64,000 nt of DNA from Erodium maritimum (taxonomy: Eukaryota; Streptophyta; Magnoliopsida; Geraniales; Geraniaceae). The notes beneath the pieces are model-generated. The model saw only the letters and a program-made list of their open reading frames with translations, was not told the DNA's origin and did no database searches. This document shows positions 1 through 12,643 of the stretch, one piece after another. Made by a program: the position numbers and the translations under genes. Numbering within the stretch: the stretch's first letter is position 1; the number at the start of each line of letters is the position of its first letter. The stretch is taken from contig OY997590.1 in the NCBI GenBank assembly GCA_963921825.1, positions 48,439,039-48,503,038 on the forward strand. The letters are read 5' to 3'.

Positions 1-2373
1 TGTCTTTAGACATTGAGTCTTGCTGAGATGAATGCCATGACTAGCGGGAAAGAGTCCTTTCTTTGAATCGATCATTAAGAACCTACTCAATGCCTTGTTC
101 ACATAGGTTCCCTGAGTTAAATCCAAGACCCTCTTGGTGCGATCTCTACATATCTTAATCCTTAAGATATAAGAAGCATTGCCTAAGTCCTTTATTGAAA
201 AACACTTCCTCAACAAAGCTTTAGTCTCGTGCAAGGTTGTGATGTCGTTTTCAATGAGAACCAGAAAGGTAATCTTGCTCCCACTAGCCTTCTTATAAAC
301 GCAAGATTCATCCTCATTCTTGATTAAGCCAAATCCAATTACAGCTTCATCAAAACGAAGGATCCAACTCCGAGAAGTTCGTTTCAATCCATAAATGGAT
401 TTCAACAACTTATAAATCTTTCCCTTATTCTTCGGATCGTCAAAACCTTTGGGCCGAGACATACAAACGTACTCAGTCAAATTTCCATTTAGCAAAGCGG
501 TTTTGACATCCACTTGCCATATCTCGTAATTATGATACGCAGTTATGTCAAGAAGAATTTGGATCGATTTTGACCATAGCCACTAGGGAGAAGGTTTCCT
601 CATAGTCAATCCATTGGATCTGCCTATAACCTTTCGCCACCAGTAGAGCTTTATAGGTCACAAGGTTGACGTCCATGTCCATCTTCACCTTGAAGATCCG
701 TTTGCATCCGATGGTCCTCACACCATTGATGGGATCAACTGGTTCCCAAACTCGGTTGTCCGACATGGATTGCATTTCCTCCCTCATGGCTCCCAGCCAT
801 AACTCGGAGTCTGGCCCATCCACGACTTCCTGAAAGGTGGCTGGATCATCGTGATCCACCATGACTTCATTGTCACCTCCGGATACCATATCTTGGAGGT
901 GGAAGATTGATCCTTTCAAATCGCCTTGGACCTTCCGAAATTGTAACAGGAATTGGTTCTTACTCTACGACAATCTCTGGCTCCTTTCTACTGGGTTGTC
1001 AATTGGTTTAGACAGATATGTACCATCCTGAATTTCTTCGAGATGCACAGTCCTCCCAATGACGTCTTTGGAAACAAAACTCCTTTTTTCATAAAGACCC
1101 CACCCCAAGCGACGAACACCATGTTCTCACTGGGATTGTAGAAGTAGTATCCCCTTGTTGCTTTGGGATACCACACGAAGGTGCATATCTCAGATCTTGG
1201 TTCGAGCTTAGTCGAAACCAAATGTTTCACATAACCCTCGCAACCACAAATATTTAGGAAGGACAAAGCGGGCATCATCCCGTACCATTTTTAAAATGGT
1301 GTCCCTTCCACACCCTTCGTCGAAGCCCGATTCACTATGAATGCGGTCATCTCTAGAGCATAACCCCTGAAAGAGATTGGGAGATCAGTCCAACTAATCA
1401 TGGAACGGACCATTGTCTAACAATGTCCGATTTCTCCGTTTGGCTACACCTTTCAACTATAGTGTCCCAGGAGGAGTCCATTCCAAAAGGATCCCATTCT
1501 CTTTTAGGTGATCTAATAACTCTGTGGTCAAGTATTTTCCACCTCGATCCAATTGAAGTGCCTTAATACCTTTGTCGAGCTGGTTTTCTACTTTAGTCTT
1601 AAACTCTTTGAATTTATCAAAAGCTTCAGACTTATGTCTCACCGAATAGACATAATCATATTTACTGTAATCATCAGTAAATGTGATAAAGTAGCTAAAA
1701 CCCCTCCTGGCAAGTGAACTTATTGGTCTACACACATTCCAGTGTATCATCCCCAATAATTCACCCGCCCTTTCATCGCGATCGATAAAGGGCACTTTAG
1801 TCATTTTGCCCATCAAACAAACCTTGCACCTATCGATCGAATGGAATTCGAATGAACCTGAAAGCCCGCACTTCTGAAGTGCTGATAGGCGCTTCTTGTT
1901 TATGCGGCCCAAATGACAATGCCATAACAGAGTTAGGTTTAAATCGTTGGATTTAGACCTCTTGGTATTAACGTAATATATAGAACTTGAGGCATTGTTA
2001 CCCATATCTAATATGTACAATCCTCCAACCAAGTCAGTATTGGTATAAAACATATCATTGCATAGAACATTGAAAACAACATTTTCAATATTAACATTAT
2101 ATCCTTCCTTGTCAAACACGGATACAGATATAATATTCCTACTAAAAGTAGGTATGCAATATACATTATACAATACTAAGACAAGCCCACTTGGCAAAGC
2201 AAGACTCATGGATCCTACAGCAGTTGCCACAACTATGAGGTCCACTTCGTGCTTTCCAAACCTCTCCTACTTTCAGCCACCATATATTAGTGCATGTGTG
2301 AGATTCAGTCATGGTATTTAATACCCATGAATCTTTGGAAGTAGAGAGATGTAGCTCTATAGAGTTAATACCA

Positions 2374-2505
2374 GATGAAGGCACGGTTCCACCGCCCTTC
2401 CTTAGATCATCCAGGTTTCCTGATGAAGGCGCAGTCCTACTGCCCTTCTTCAGATCATCCAGGCTATTTGATGAAGGCGCAGTCCCACTGCCCTTCTTCA
2501 GATCA
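2374..2505 (-). repeat. 48-bp tandem repeat in the gag region
   Basis: Three copies, the last partial, start at 2374, 2422 and 2470, each beginning GATGAAGGC on the plus strand. The 48-bp period is a multiple of three (16 codons), so it is a protein-level repeat just beyond the gag zinc knuckle. The few differences between copies are point changes. Confidence 0.8.
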
Positions 2506-4417
2506 GCCGTGAACTTCCTGTAATCCCGGTTCCAATGACCAGGCTGTTGGCAGTAGAAGCAGACATTCTCAAGTGTCTCCTCTTTCCTGCCAAGTGCGCA
2601 TGGGCCCCATCCTTGCCACTTCCAATTCCCTTGTTGACCATCAGAATATCCTTGGATCCCAGATCCCTGATATATTCTTCTCAGGAGTTAATGACACTTC
2701 ATATAACTCTGATATGGTCTTAGAGACAGTCTTGTCAAGGACATATTCTTTGCGTTCAGACTTGAGGACTATCCTCAAAATTCTGTACCAGTCCAAATAG
2801 TTTGTCCCATTTATCTTGACCCTGTCAAGAATGGTTTTAATGACAAACTATTAATGTTCGCTGAATTTGCCATTTGATCTACAACAGATAAAATTCAATC
2901 AGTAAACTGAATAAATTTTATGAAGATCAAGCTTAAACACCAACAATCGATTCTAAACCTTTAGAATTTGAAACCAAGATCCTTGATTCACTCGATTAAG
3001 CTGAACTAATGCTCACCACTTAATCAAGCTATGTAGGTAGGACTCCATCCAATCACATCCAATGTGACTCTTGGCTAGGGTATGTACTTATGTACACGAC
3101 TTACCCTATATGTTACCCTAGCTCAACCTCAGGCTGAGAATCGTAGTCGAGTCCACTAATTTTCAACCATGGCCCATCACTATGTAGGTGCTCCGCTAAT
3201 GCGCACGACAACCACATATGTCATCCAAACCTACTACCCCGCTTTCCCATGGATGCTCCGCTAATGCGCACGACACTCATAGGACGGGGAGGTAGTAAGG
3301 TGTTGATAATTGGGAGGTATCGGACATGACCCATTTTTACTTGTCCGGTTGTGTTTAAAACTTTGACACATCCTAGATGCGATGAGCACATCAACTACAT
3401 TCCAAATGCAATGATGCCTCAAATTACATCCAATGTAATTCTTCCTTCGAACCCGTCAACTACATCCAATGTAATGACGATTCTAAGGGCTCACACACAA
3501 GGATTAAAATTCCAATTTTATCTTTGCATTTGAGGTGATATGCTCGGTAAATAAAGTTAAGCATGCAATTCTAAAACACATAGAATTAGTCATGCATAAA
3601 CTAAACCAAGCATAAAGCGATAAATGTGCACATAATAGCCCCCTAAACTAACTCCCACTAGCTTCTTGAGCTCCACCGACTCCAAGCCGATGCCAACACC
3701 CGAAAAACCACCAAATGACCTTTTCGCCTTTTCTTCGTCTTGAGTAAAATATTACAATATAATACACGACTCGCAGGTCGGGAATAAATAAATATTACAA
3801 ACAAGTGGTTCGACGACCATACCTTGAAAGAATAATTACACGCTTACTCTAACGGCTCGCAGGCCGTGAAAAGCGATAAATAATTAAATCGAGCTCGGGG
3901 CTATTCTGTACACCATGCCAACATCACATCACACATCGTGTTATCAAACAATCATGTTATCAAACATCATGTGATTTTCCGGTTTTATTTAATAGCCAAG
4001 TTTCGAAATTTTTTGATGCTCGGTTTATCGAAACCGTTCAAAAATGAAACTTTTGAACATTTGATCTTCGAGTTCGTCATGACGGTTCCAAACTCTTCAT
4101 AACTAACAAAACGGTTTAGCCTTGGAATATACACCATCCAATGGTCATGCTTGGCCTAGCTCCGTCCAACAGAGCCCCGTTCGGTCCCGGTTTCGGCTCC
4201 CCGAGAGTCCTGTTCCCGAGACCCGAAAAATCAATTTTTTTTCAAAATTTCCAGATTTGAAATAATTTTCAAAAATTCATTTTACATGCATTAAATCCAT
4301 AAACAAGAATTTAAAACATGTTATCAAACAATTTAGCAAAACAACATGCCAAAAACGAAACTTTCAAGCAAAACCGAAACTTTGAACACCGTCTTGTGAA
4401 TCCCGAAGGTAGCACGG

Positions 4418-4429
4418 CTCTGATACCAC
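4418..4429 (-). other. Primer-binding site of the Copia element
   Basis: The minus strand reads TGGTATCAGAGC directly next to the LTR end. This is the usual complement of the plant initiator tRNA-Met 3' end used by Copia elements. It confirms element orientation and the inner LTR boundary. Confidence 0.85.
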
Positions 4430-6114
4430 TATTGGGTCTCGAGGTAGGGTTGGAGATGAACCAACTCGCAGCGGAAAATCAATGAAAACCAAGAGACGAT
4501 TAAAACCATGAAACAACTAACAAAGAATGGATTCACAAGAGAAAAAATCAGCACTAGTTCTTACCAAAACAATAACACCGGGTAATGAATGATTGGCTTG
4601 AGTATCCAAGACGCCTACTTATCCACATGGGAATCAAAGCCACGTAGTTCTTCTCTTTGAGGACTCAAGAACACAAAAATGGAGGTGAGAACTTGCCAAA
4701 CCCGAAATTGCAAGGGAAGGGGGAGAGAAGTTGTGTTTCCTCTTCTTGTCTTGTGTTTGTTATGTTGAAAAAAGATGACTTAAACATAACAAAACCCATA
4801 CTTGTCCAACTAAAGGCATGGGACAAGCATGGTGACAAGTAAGGTGTAAATAGGACAAAGTATGGCAAGACAAGATTGGGTTAGGTGGTGAATCACCAAC
4901 ACCTTAATCCTTGTCTTGCTTAGTACTAATTAATCAAGACTTGATTTAATTAGTTCCATGGGCCTTGGTTGCATGGGCCTTTCATGGGCCTCTTGGAACA
5001 TGGCCCGTGTCCATTTCCAACGAGGTCCCGTGATTCGCTCATCGCCTCCAAGCCTTCCATACCGGAAATGTCCAACATTATCCGACGCGATCAATCCCAA
5101 GACTCCAAGCCTTGTCTTGATCCGTAAAGTCCTATTCACTTACGAGCACATGACCCAAAACCCAGTTTTGGTCATGTCCCGAGACAACTCCCTTTTGGCC
5201 ATTCTCCGCAAATGTGTCAATGAGTTTCACCCTCCAGTGTGACCCTTAGGTTTATGCATGTCAATAGATCAACGTAAAATCCCATTTTACTTGATCCTAT
5301 TTAAGTGGCGACTAACGAGACTTTAGTATTGCCTGACACTGCATAACGAATCGACCATGTCGCTTCTAACCTTTATGTCGTCCCTGTCATTATCCTTTTA
5401 TCTCCGATATCCTGATTGAGATAAGGCATAGAGCCGCCATCCTTATTATTCTCAATCACTGTTCCTTGATATGTGAGATGACTGAATATATGATACCCAG
5501 TATCATGTGCATGGCCATGCTATTCTTTCAGTCACTCTCGATCAAGCGACCGAGAACCGATATCTTTCTCATAACTTAGTATGAGGGATAAATCCCTTAG
5601 CCGTCTTTCGTGTCACTCATGTAGCCCGTCCCCAAGCCAATCCTGGCCGTTATGGAAGCCCTGTTACGGACAACGTTAGGCTCAGGTCAAACTCAGTTGC
5701 TGACTACATAGCGATCACAAAGACTCCTTGGTCTAAGGATACATGACAAGCTACGACAATGAATATGTTCATGACTTAATATATGACACATATTCATGTC
5801 GGGTCGTCCAATATCATGTCCCACATGATATCTATGATCAGACTCCGGAATCTCATTCCAATGACTAACAGAACGTAAGCCATAAAGAGCCATCTTTCAT
5901 ACTAGTCGCTTCTAGTGAAGCTTTGTTGACTAGGGACCCATCGAGTGTGATCTATCTCGATCTATGGTTCTATTCGCATGGTGGGCATGGATCAGAGCAC
6001 ACATCGATATATTACTCCAACACATAAGTAATATAAAGTCGCTTTAATTTTATTGCTAACGATGATATATACATTTGGACATTTAGGATTGAACTACGGG
6101 CACTAAGACTAACA
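4430..6114 (-). repeat. 5' LTR of the Copia element
   Basis: On the minus strand the LTR opens with TGTTAGTCTTAGTGCCCGTAG at its 6114 end. It closes at 4430, next to the primer site, with a TA where the related LTR at 48055-49730 has the usual CA. The two LTRs align over their whole length (1685 and 1676 bp) with high identity by eye, which fixes both boundaries. No host gene lies in it; the short open frames inside are shared by both copies and are LTR sequence. Confidence 0.9.
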
Positions 6115-9100
6115 CCACCTAGTCCCCTGGTTACCAAATAAACTACAGAAAATAGGATCAGTGGCACGACTAAGAATATGATTGAACAAGTAACAATTAC
6201 CAGACCTATCCAAATGAGTAAGATCTCAATCCTCAACTGACCACCTCATTGTGATACAGATCAACTCTTTCCACATAGAACTTGGAGAAGTGGCAAAATG
6301 ATGCCACCATTTGGCTAAAAGAGCCAAGTTCATTTCCTTCAACCTCCTCAAACTAAGTCCACCCAAACTCTTCAGAGTACATACAGCCGACCACTTAACC
6401 TTGTTTAACACTCTACCATCACTTCCATTACGTCACAAGAATTTCCTCTACATAGCTTCCATGGCCTTAATAACACCTTTAGGTACCTATAACAGTGACA
6501 TATAAAATCATGGAAAACCCGATAAAGTAGACTGAATAAGGGTGATTCTCCCAGCCATAGATAGATACTTAGCGTGCCACAACGCTAATGCAGACTTGTA
6601 CCTACACAAAACCGGTTCCCAGGTAGATAACCTCTTCGGAGAAGCCCCCAAAGAAAAGCCCAAATAAGTCATGGGTAGATTAAAAACATCACAACACACC
6701 GCTACCCTGACATCTCCATCTGTGAAAGAATCCACATTCAACAAAACAACTTTAGATTTGTTAAAATTGACCTTGAGCCCCGAAGTATATTGGAATTCCA
6801 ACAAAGTCCTTTTAACATTTACCAGGTCCACCAAATTACCACGCAAGAACAGTAAAATATCGTCAGCGAACTGTAAGTGAGATACAGAAAAACCTGAATG
6901 ACGAATACTCATACCCTGATATAAACCAGTAACCTTACCAGCTTCAAAGAATAAATGAAGACCCTCTCCTGCGATAAGGAATAAAAAGGGAGACATAGGA
7001 CACCCTTGTCGAATCCCATTCAACATTGCAAAATCTCTGGTATGTACACCATTAACCAAAACAAACAAGTAAGCATGAAAACAACTACGCATCCATCTCC
7101 TCCACCGACCACCAAAATTCATCTGAATTAGTACTTCATCTAAATAATCTCATTGAATCATATCATAGGCTTTCTCAAAGTCCAGTTTTAACAAAACGGA
7201 TTCAACTTTAGCCCATTTAACATAATGTATGACTTCCGAGGCAATTAACACACCGTCTACCAGTTGCCTACCCGCAACAAAGCCACTCCTTTAAGACGGT
7301 TAGCAAACACTTTTTCCAAAATCTTATAAGGGCTAGTAATCAGACTAATAGGTCTAAAATTATTCAAATAGTCGGCCTGAGTATGCTTCAGGATCAAAGT
7401 TAGGAAAGTAGAATTAATCCTTTTCCCCAATAAATGGGAATCATAAAATTTAGTGAAAATTCTCAACACATCTTGCTTTATAATTTCCCAACCAATCGAG
7501 TAAAACTTTAAAGTGAACCCATCCGGCCCAGGGGATTTCTCACCCCCCCCCCCCCCCCCCCCGAGCATTAACAACATATTCAATTTCCTCTAAAGAGAAT
7601 GGTTTCTCGAGGTCTAACATTTGATATGTCAACGGGGTTTTAAATGGCAGCGAAGGAATATGAATACGATCCATTAACTGAACGCGAATCCTCTCCTCAA
7701 AATGAGACGCTACCGCCTCCTTTATTTAACCAGGATCTGAAATGATGCCTCAGCTGGTCCTCAGCCTAGATAATTGGTTTCGCATTGCTCTAAAATTAAC
7801 TATTTTGTGATAGTATCTCGTACACCTTTCTCCATTGCGAAACCAATAAAGGCGTGACTTTTTTCTCCAAATCTTTGCCACTATTTTCTGCAGCAGGATC
7901 AAGATAGCACACAACCAAGACCTATGAGCAATTTTAGTTTCAGACAAATCCCTAGATTCCTGCAATAAATCAATGTTATTAATCTCAATAATCAACAATC
8001 TGATTTTCTCCTTAGCAATACCAAACACCTTAGTGTTCCAAGTTTGTAAATCATGGCGTAAAGCCTTAAAATTACTCCATAAAGAGAAACTAGCAGAAGC
8101 ACCAGACGGGTAAGAATACCATAACCTGTGTACAGTAGGCAAGAAGGTTTCATGATTTAACCACACATTCAGGAACTTTAAGGGACGAGGACCCCAATTT
8201 GCTTCCTCCACTGAAACCAATAAAGGACGATGATCTGACAATAATCTTGGTGACTTAGATTGAATCAAAGGCCCAAAATTACTAAGGAAATCATCAGATA
8301 TCAAACAACGATCTATTCGAGAATCTTTTGAACCAAAATACGAAGTGTATAAAGAACCTGTCAACGCTAAGTCTAGCAAACCCAAGTTGGAGACGAACGA
8401 GGCAAAAGAGCTGCTATCAGACCTATTTAAAGTGCAGTTTCGACGTTCAACAGGCAAGAGGACGATATTAAAATCCCCGGCCCATAAGACGGACTCGGAA
8501 AAACGGGGGGCGATGAGTTCCAATGCGTTCCACAAATCACTCCTTCCAGAAATAGAACTTGGAGCATAAATGTTGCAAAAGACACCTACAAATTTCGCGG
8601 GAGAAAACAACCAGTCCAACACAAGGAATTGGACTTCTTTTCGGACACCACAAGATGTTGCTTAGACGCGAACGTTAGAGGTTCAATCGCAGTTGGAGTC
8701 TCAATCTGTTCTGGATTCGATGGAAATTCAAACAATGAAATGGATTTGATGGAATCGCATTATCTCCAATGACCAGATGACATAAATGTTTTGAACTTTG
8801 AACCAACTTATCCACAAGAGGCTCAAGAACTGGAGATCACAAAGGAGTGACCACCGGAGAAAAATTCTGATCATCCTTCCCCAATGCGATACAGTCATTT
8901 ATGTTTAACAACCTGAAAAAGATTAAGACCACGAACCAACGTCCAACCATCACCATATAAATCAGTCTCATGCACTGTGAATTGATGTAAATCGGTTCTC
9001 CAATGTCGTGACATGCAAGCTTCATTGTGGCTTCAGAACACGCAAAATATGGAATACCAGAAATTCGGACCCATTTTGGCTCGATATCAGTCTTTTCGCA

Positions 9101-9365
9101 TCAAGCAAAGAACGAACAAGTAAAAACCCAAAGAATTTTCCACGCAAATTTGGTCTCTGTATTGCTTATGAACAACTCTGGATGCAGGCAACCTCGCCAC
9201 GCAAGTGTTCTCCATCAACAGAGGATCGTCGACCACCGATGATGACCCACGGAGAACCATGGCTCACGACTGGACTCTTACAACACAAACGTGCTTCACC
9301 AGAACGGAAGCTCGCCGGCCACGATCCCAAGATAAATGTGCCTGAACAAAACAAAAGCTAACTCC
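6115..9365 (-). mobile_element. L1-type LINE, broken, interrupted by the Copia element
   Basis: The minus strand carries, in order, an endonuclease/exonuclease/phosphatase domain (7750-8622; WAGDFNIV, SRIDRCL and LLSDHRPLL motifs), the reverse-transcriptase N-terminus (7257-7583; SPGPDGFTLKFY, FRPISLITSPYKI), the RT core (6508-7122; GIRQGCPMSPFLFL and the catalytic LQFADDILLF) and a zf-RVT-like C-terminus (6226-6411). Together these are L1-clade ORF2. The pieces lie in different frames, with 7123-7256 in another frame, and the first strand of the endonuclease is missing, so this is a dead copy. Its 3' end lies beyond the Copia insertion, outside the window. What lies upstream of the endonuclease (8623-9365) is unclear: it could be the LINE 5' region or the interior of the surrounding long-TIR element. 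Confidence 0.85.
7543..7562. repeat. Run of 20 C
   Basis: An uninterrupted C tract inside the LINE reverse transcriptase. On the minus strand it encodes a glycine run just before the conserved SPGPDG motif, where related elements have no such run. Either a slipped homopolymer or a sequencing/assembly flaw. Confidence 0.8.
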
Positions 9366-10890
9366 GCTGCCACACAATGGAGGGTTTTTAAATAAAATCT
9401 GATTTTATGTATTTTTTAAATTAAAATCTGAATTTTTGAAAATAAAAATAATTTTTATTTTTTGAGGATAACCATGCAATTGTATTAAAACATAATAGAA
9501 ATTTTGGCGGGTACTGAAACTGTACACCACCTACAAAGGGGAATACCAAACTGGGTGGGCATGTAATCATACTCAACCGACATAATTTAAACCAACTACA
9601 AAACAGTCCTGAAACAAAAGCAGAAAAGTCGGCCCTAATGCAAAGTTGCGGAAGTAGGGGGAGTCTGCGATAGCGTCTTGCGACACCGGTACAACAATCT
9701 TCTTCCAATTGGTACGAGGCGGAGCCAGCCACGTTGAGGGGAACACTGGTGGACCTCCATCTCCCCCGGTATGTCAGCGTGCGTCGTCCTCCCTTGAGTG
9801 ATACTGGTAGGGCTCCTGAACGCGGGATTGCTGACTCCGGACTGGTAGGGAAGACAGTTATCGACTGAAGATGGAACCGTCGCCATCTATCCGCCGGGAA
9901 GGGGTCAAAGTCGACCCACCCCTCCCCGGGCCACCTTAGACTCATTCCTGTAGGCGAGGGTGCTTGTAGCCCCCCGCCGCTGTTGCGTGTGATTCACTCG
10001 CATCCTGCATGAGCCCATTCGTGCAGCCCATGCCATCCCCACGGCCCAGAGTCGGTCCATTAGGGTTAGGGTTCCCGTGCAGTATCCCCTTGCCCTGGCT
10101 TCTTCGCCTAACTACCACCGCCGCCGACGGGAGTTCCACCACCAGCCCCAGAGCCGCCGCCCGTGCCGACGCACGATCTCGACCAGCACCTTGCCTGGCC
10201 CGCTCGCTTCCACCCCGGCCATCACCCACCGATCGCCAGACCGAGGAGAACACAAGGGGCGGCTCCATCCCCTCCCCCGGCGATGACATATCCAGCGCAG
10301 CCGACCTCCTCTGCCAAGACGCCGCCGCCGTTCCTGACCTCTGAACTTCCCCGTCACGAGCTCTCCTCGCCGATCCCCGCCAGCCTATCTTCCCCTCCTG
10401 GCACGCCGGAATCCAGCAACTACAGTTTCAGATACACGATCCCCATGGTGGACTCCGACGGCGAAGACCCCCTCGGGAGCCACCGTCCCCCACCTGCGAC
10501 AAGACCCCCTCGGGAGCCGCCGTTGATCGCAAAGCCCTGATAGGGTTGCGTCTGCTACCCAAGCTATTCCAAGGAATAGCTTCTCCATGGATGGTGGTTT
10601 GCTTCGAGGCTCGGAAGCATCATCATGGCTAGGACCATGGCCTTGATCATGGCCATGGTCCATCCTTCCACTCTGTGCGGCGCCGCAGCACTAGGGCAGA
10701 GAGAAGACATCTAGGTTTAATCCCTATCAGCTGGTTCCCGTATAAAAATAATTTTTATAAATAAAACTGAATTTATAAAAATAAAAATCATTTTCATAAA
10801 TAAAAACTGAATTTATAAAACATAAACTGAATTTTCAAAAATAAAAACTAAATTTATAAAAAAAATTGATTTTATTTTTAAAATAGTGAA
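9366..10890. mobile_element. One arm of a long-TIR Mutator-like element, split by a retroposon
   Basis: The sequences at 9366-9458 and 10742-10890 join across a retroposon into one AT-rich stretch. It matches the right-hand inner arm of the long-TIR elements at 23403-25440 and 30165-36660, with the same series of AAATTTATAAAAATAAAAAC-like blocks and the ending AAAATAGTGAA. The terminal part of the arm falls in the assembly gap at 10891, and the opposite arm is not in the window, so ends and TSD cannot be read. Confidence 0.65.
9459..10741 (-). mobile_element. Short non-autonomous LINE-like retroposon (family C)
   Basis: Bounded by a 17-bp direct repeat (9442-9458 and 10742-10758). The T-rich end at 9459 is the 3' tail of a minus-strand insertion, and this 3' end resembles that of the LINE at 31961 (TTTTGAG...ATTGTATTAA). 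The interior is GC-rich and has several overlapping open frames but no recognisable domain. Part of it, around 9700-9960, is related to 60160-60480 in the retroposon at 59301-60606, so the two form one family. The overlapping frames here are not supported as genes. Confidence 0.75.
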
Positions 10891-11090
10891 NNNNNNNNNN
10901 NNNNNNNNNNNNNNNNNNNNNNNNNNNNNNNNNNNNNNNNNNNNNNNNNNNNNNNNNNNNNNNNNNNNNNNNNNNNNNNNNNNNNNNNNNNNNNNNNNNN
11001 NNNNNNNNNNNNNNNNNNNNNNNNNNNNNNNNNNNNNNNNNNNNNNNNNNNNNNNNNNNNNNNNNNNNNNNNNNNNNNNNNNNNNNNNNN
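10891..11090. other. Assembly gap, 200 N
   Basis: Exactly 200 N, typical of a placeholder of unknown true size. It separates the arm of a long-TIR element from the 3' part of a plus-strand LINE, so at least one element terminus and most of that LINE are missing from the assembly here. Confidence 0.99.
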
Positions 11091-12150
11091 ACACAGTCAA
11101 GTCGGCATACAGCTTGGTAAATCATGCACACTTGGCATCAAATACGCAGTTAGACATCTGGACATCGATTTGGGACATGGATATTCTCCCAAAGGTACGG
11201 AATTTCTTATGGATAACTTGTGCGGGCTATCTTTAGGTAGCAACCCGTATGAGGACGCGTAGGGTGGAAATGGAGTCCAACTACCCGGTATGTCAATGAG
11301 AGGAGGAGTCAGAAATTCACCTCCTGGTTAAATGACCGGTGGCGACATAATGTTGGCGATTAAGTGGTTTGCTCCTCCCAACTGTGGAGGGAGATATAAT
11401 AGAGTGGGTGCATTCTATCTTGACCATCAATCCTACTACCAGTGGTGGAAAAGTGGGATGCCTACTATGGGAAATCTGGAAAGCTAGGAATAAGAAGGTG
11501 TGGGAGGATATTGCCCCCAGTGCAGCAACCATTAAACATATGGCAGCCCTTCCAAATGCAGGATGGTTAGAATCAAAACGGCGAAAGAAGGACCGAACAC
11601 CATCTCCAACGCCGATAAATAACAGGGCAGAGACTAGTTGGACCTATCCGCCTCAAGGCTCATGGGTAATTAATATGGATGGGGCCTTGTTTGCCTCAAC
11701 GGGCCAGCTGGGAACAAGATGGGTGTGTAGGGATGACACGGGATTACTCACTCGTGCGTGATCATCCTCGTTCCATGGGCCATAGAGCCCGGATTTCGCC
11801 GAAGCTTATGCAATCAAGGACGCACTCCAATGGGTAGCTCAGAACCCATGGCAGAAAGTTATCATTAGGAGTGATTACAAGGTCATAGTGGATATGATCA
11901 ATCAGAGAAGAATGTCCTTTTCTCCTATAGGGATAGTTGTTAACGATTGTAGTTCCCTATTATCTAGACTCGAGTACGTGCAACTCGATTTTGTTAAGCG
12001 GACAACGAATAAAGCAGCTAACTGGCTTACCAGGGCATCCTGTTCCTCCCCTGTCTGGGTGGGAATGACAAGGAGGGTTTATACCGAAACCATTTCACCG
12101 TATTCTCATTGCCGACATTTAATAATATCCGTCGTTTATTCTAAAAAAAA
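11091..12150 (+). mobile_element. LINE 3' part: zf-RVT, RNase H and poly(A) tail
   Basis: The plus strand encodes a zf-RVT-type segment (IWDMDILPKVRNFLW), then a plant LINE RNase H domain with its acidic residues visible (INMDGALF, FAEAYAIKDAL, IRSDYKVIVDMI). In-frame stops lie near 11759 and a little beyond. It ends with an A run from 12143 that resumes at 12612, after a MITE. The family is the same as the LINE at 31961-36585 (shared SKLEYVQL-like and KRTANKAAHWLARA-like blocks). The 5' portion is lost in the assembly gap. Confidence 0.85.
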
Positions 12151-12611
12151 GGGAAAATATCAGATTGGTACCCTTATCTATACGTTTTTAACACATTGGT
12201 ACCCTTAACTAATTTAATCACTAAAAATGTACCTTAAGTTTCCAATCAATAACACGTTAGTGTTTTCCGTCCATTTTTGGACGGAAAATGGTCATGTGCA
12301 ATGCACATGACCTTAAACTTTCAAAAAATGACAAAAATACCCCTCTAAGTTCAAACCCTAATTATTCTTTTACCTTATTTCTCCTACGCAACCTTCATCT
12401 CCCCCATTTTATATCATACATACGCCTCCTTCATTCCGTTTCTTCCCCAACCTTCATCTCCACCATCATGACCATTTTCCGTCCAAAAGTGGACGGAAAA
12501 CACTAAAGTATTACTGATTGGAAATTTAAGGTACCTTTTTAGTGATTAAACTAGTTAAAGGTACCAATGTGTTAAAAACGTATAGTTAAGGGTACCAATC
12601 TAATATTTTCC
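12151..12611. mobile_element. Foldback MITE with about 150-bp inverted arms
   Basis: The left arm starts GGAAAATATCAGATTGGTACC, and the right arm is its near-perfect reverse complement, ending GGTACCAATCTAATATTTTCC. The arms pair out to the GTCCA...TGGAC blocks near 12270 and 12485. A runs on both sides (12143-12150 and 12612-12621) fit an 8-9 bp TSD, as in Mutator-like MITEs, but the target was itself poly(A), so the exact TSD is ambiguous. It has no coding capacity. Its transcript could fold into a long hairpin. Confidence 0.8.
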
Positions 12612-12643
12612 AAAAAAAAAAGTTTCCAAATAAAGGTATTTAA

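Larger units (their letters stand above)
1..6114 (-). mobile_element. Copia LTR retrotransposon, 5' part, broken, cut by window edge
   Basis: Reading the minus strand from the right, the order is LTR (4430-6114), tRNA-Met-type primer site, gag-like region with a CCHC zinc knuckle (about 2515-2570, CFYCQQPGHW), GAG-pre-integrase and integrase core (about 1000-2245), then reverse transcriptase (548-919, running on to the left edge). Integrase before reverse transcriptase is the Copia order. The element is a fossil with many breaks. Its other LTR and the rest of the polymerase lie outside the window, so LTR divergence, and so age, cannot be judged here. It sits in the 3' part of a LINE ORF2 that resumes at 6115; the flanking CCACC at 6115-6119 should be one half of the target duplication. 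The region 2816-4416 between the zinc knuckle and the primer site is degraded gag and leader sequence without long reading frames. Confidence 0.9.

Noticed and set aside
7543-7562. C run as a functional G-quadruplex
   Set aside because: A pure homopolymer in dead LINE coding sequence is better explained by slippage or sequencing error than by selection.
9942-10663. Overlapping GC-rich frames on both strands, proline- or arginine-rich
   Set aside because: All lie within a retroposon bounded by a 17-bp TSD; the composition follows GC content and no domain is present.
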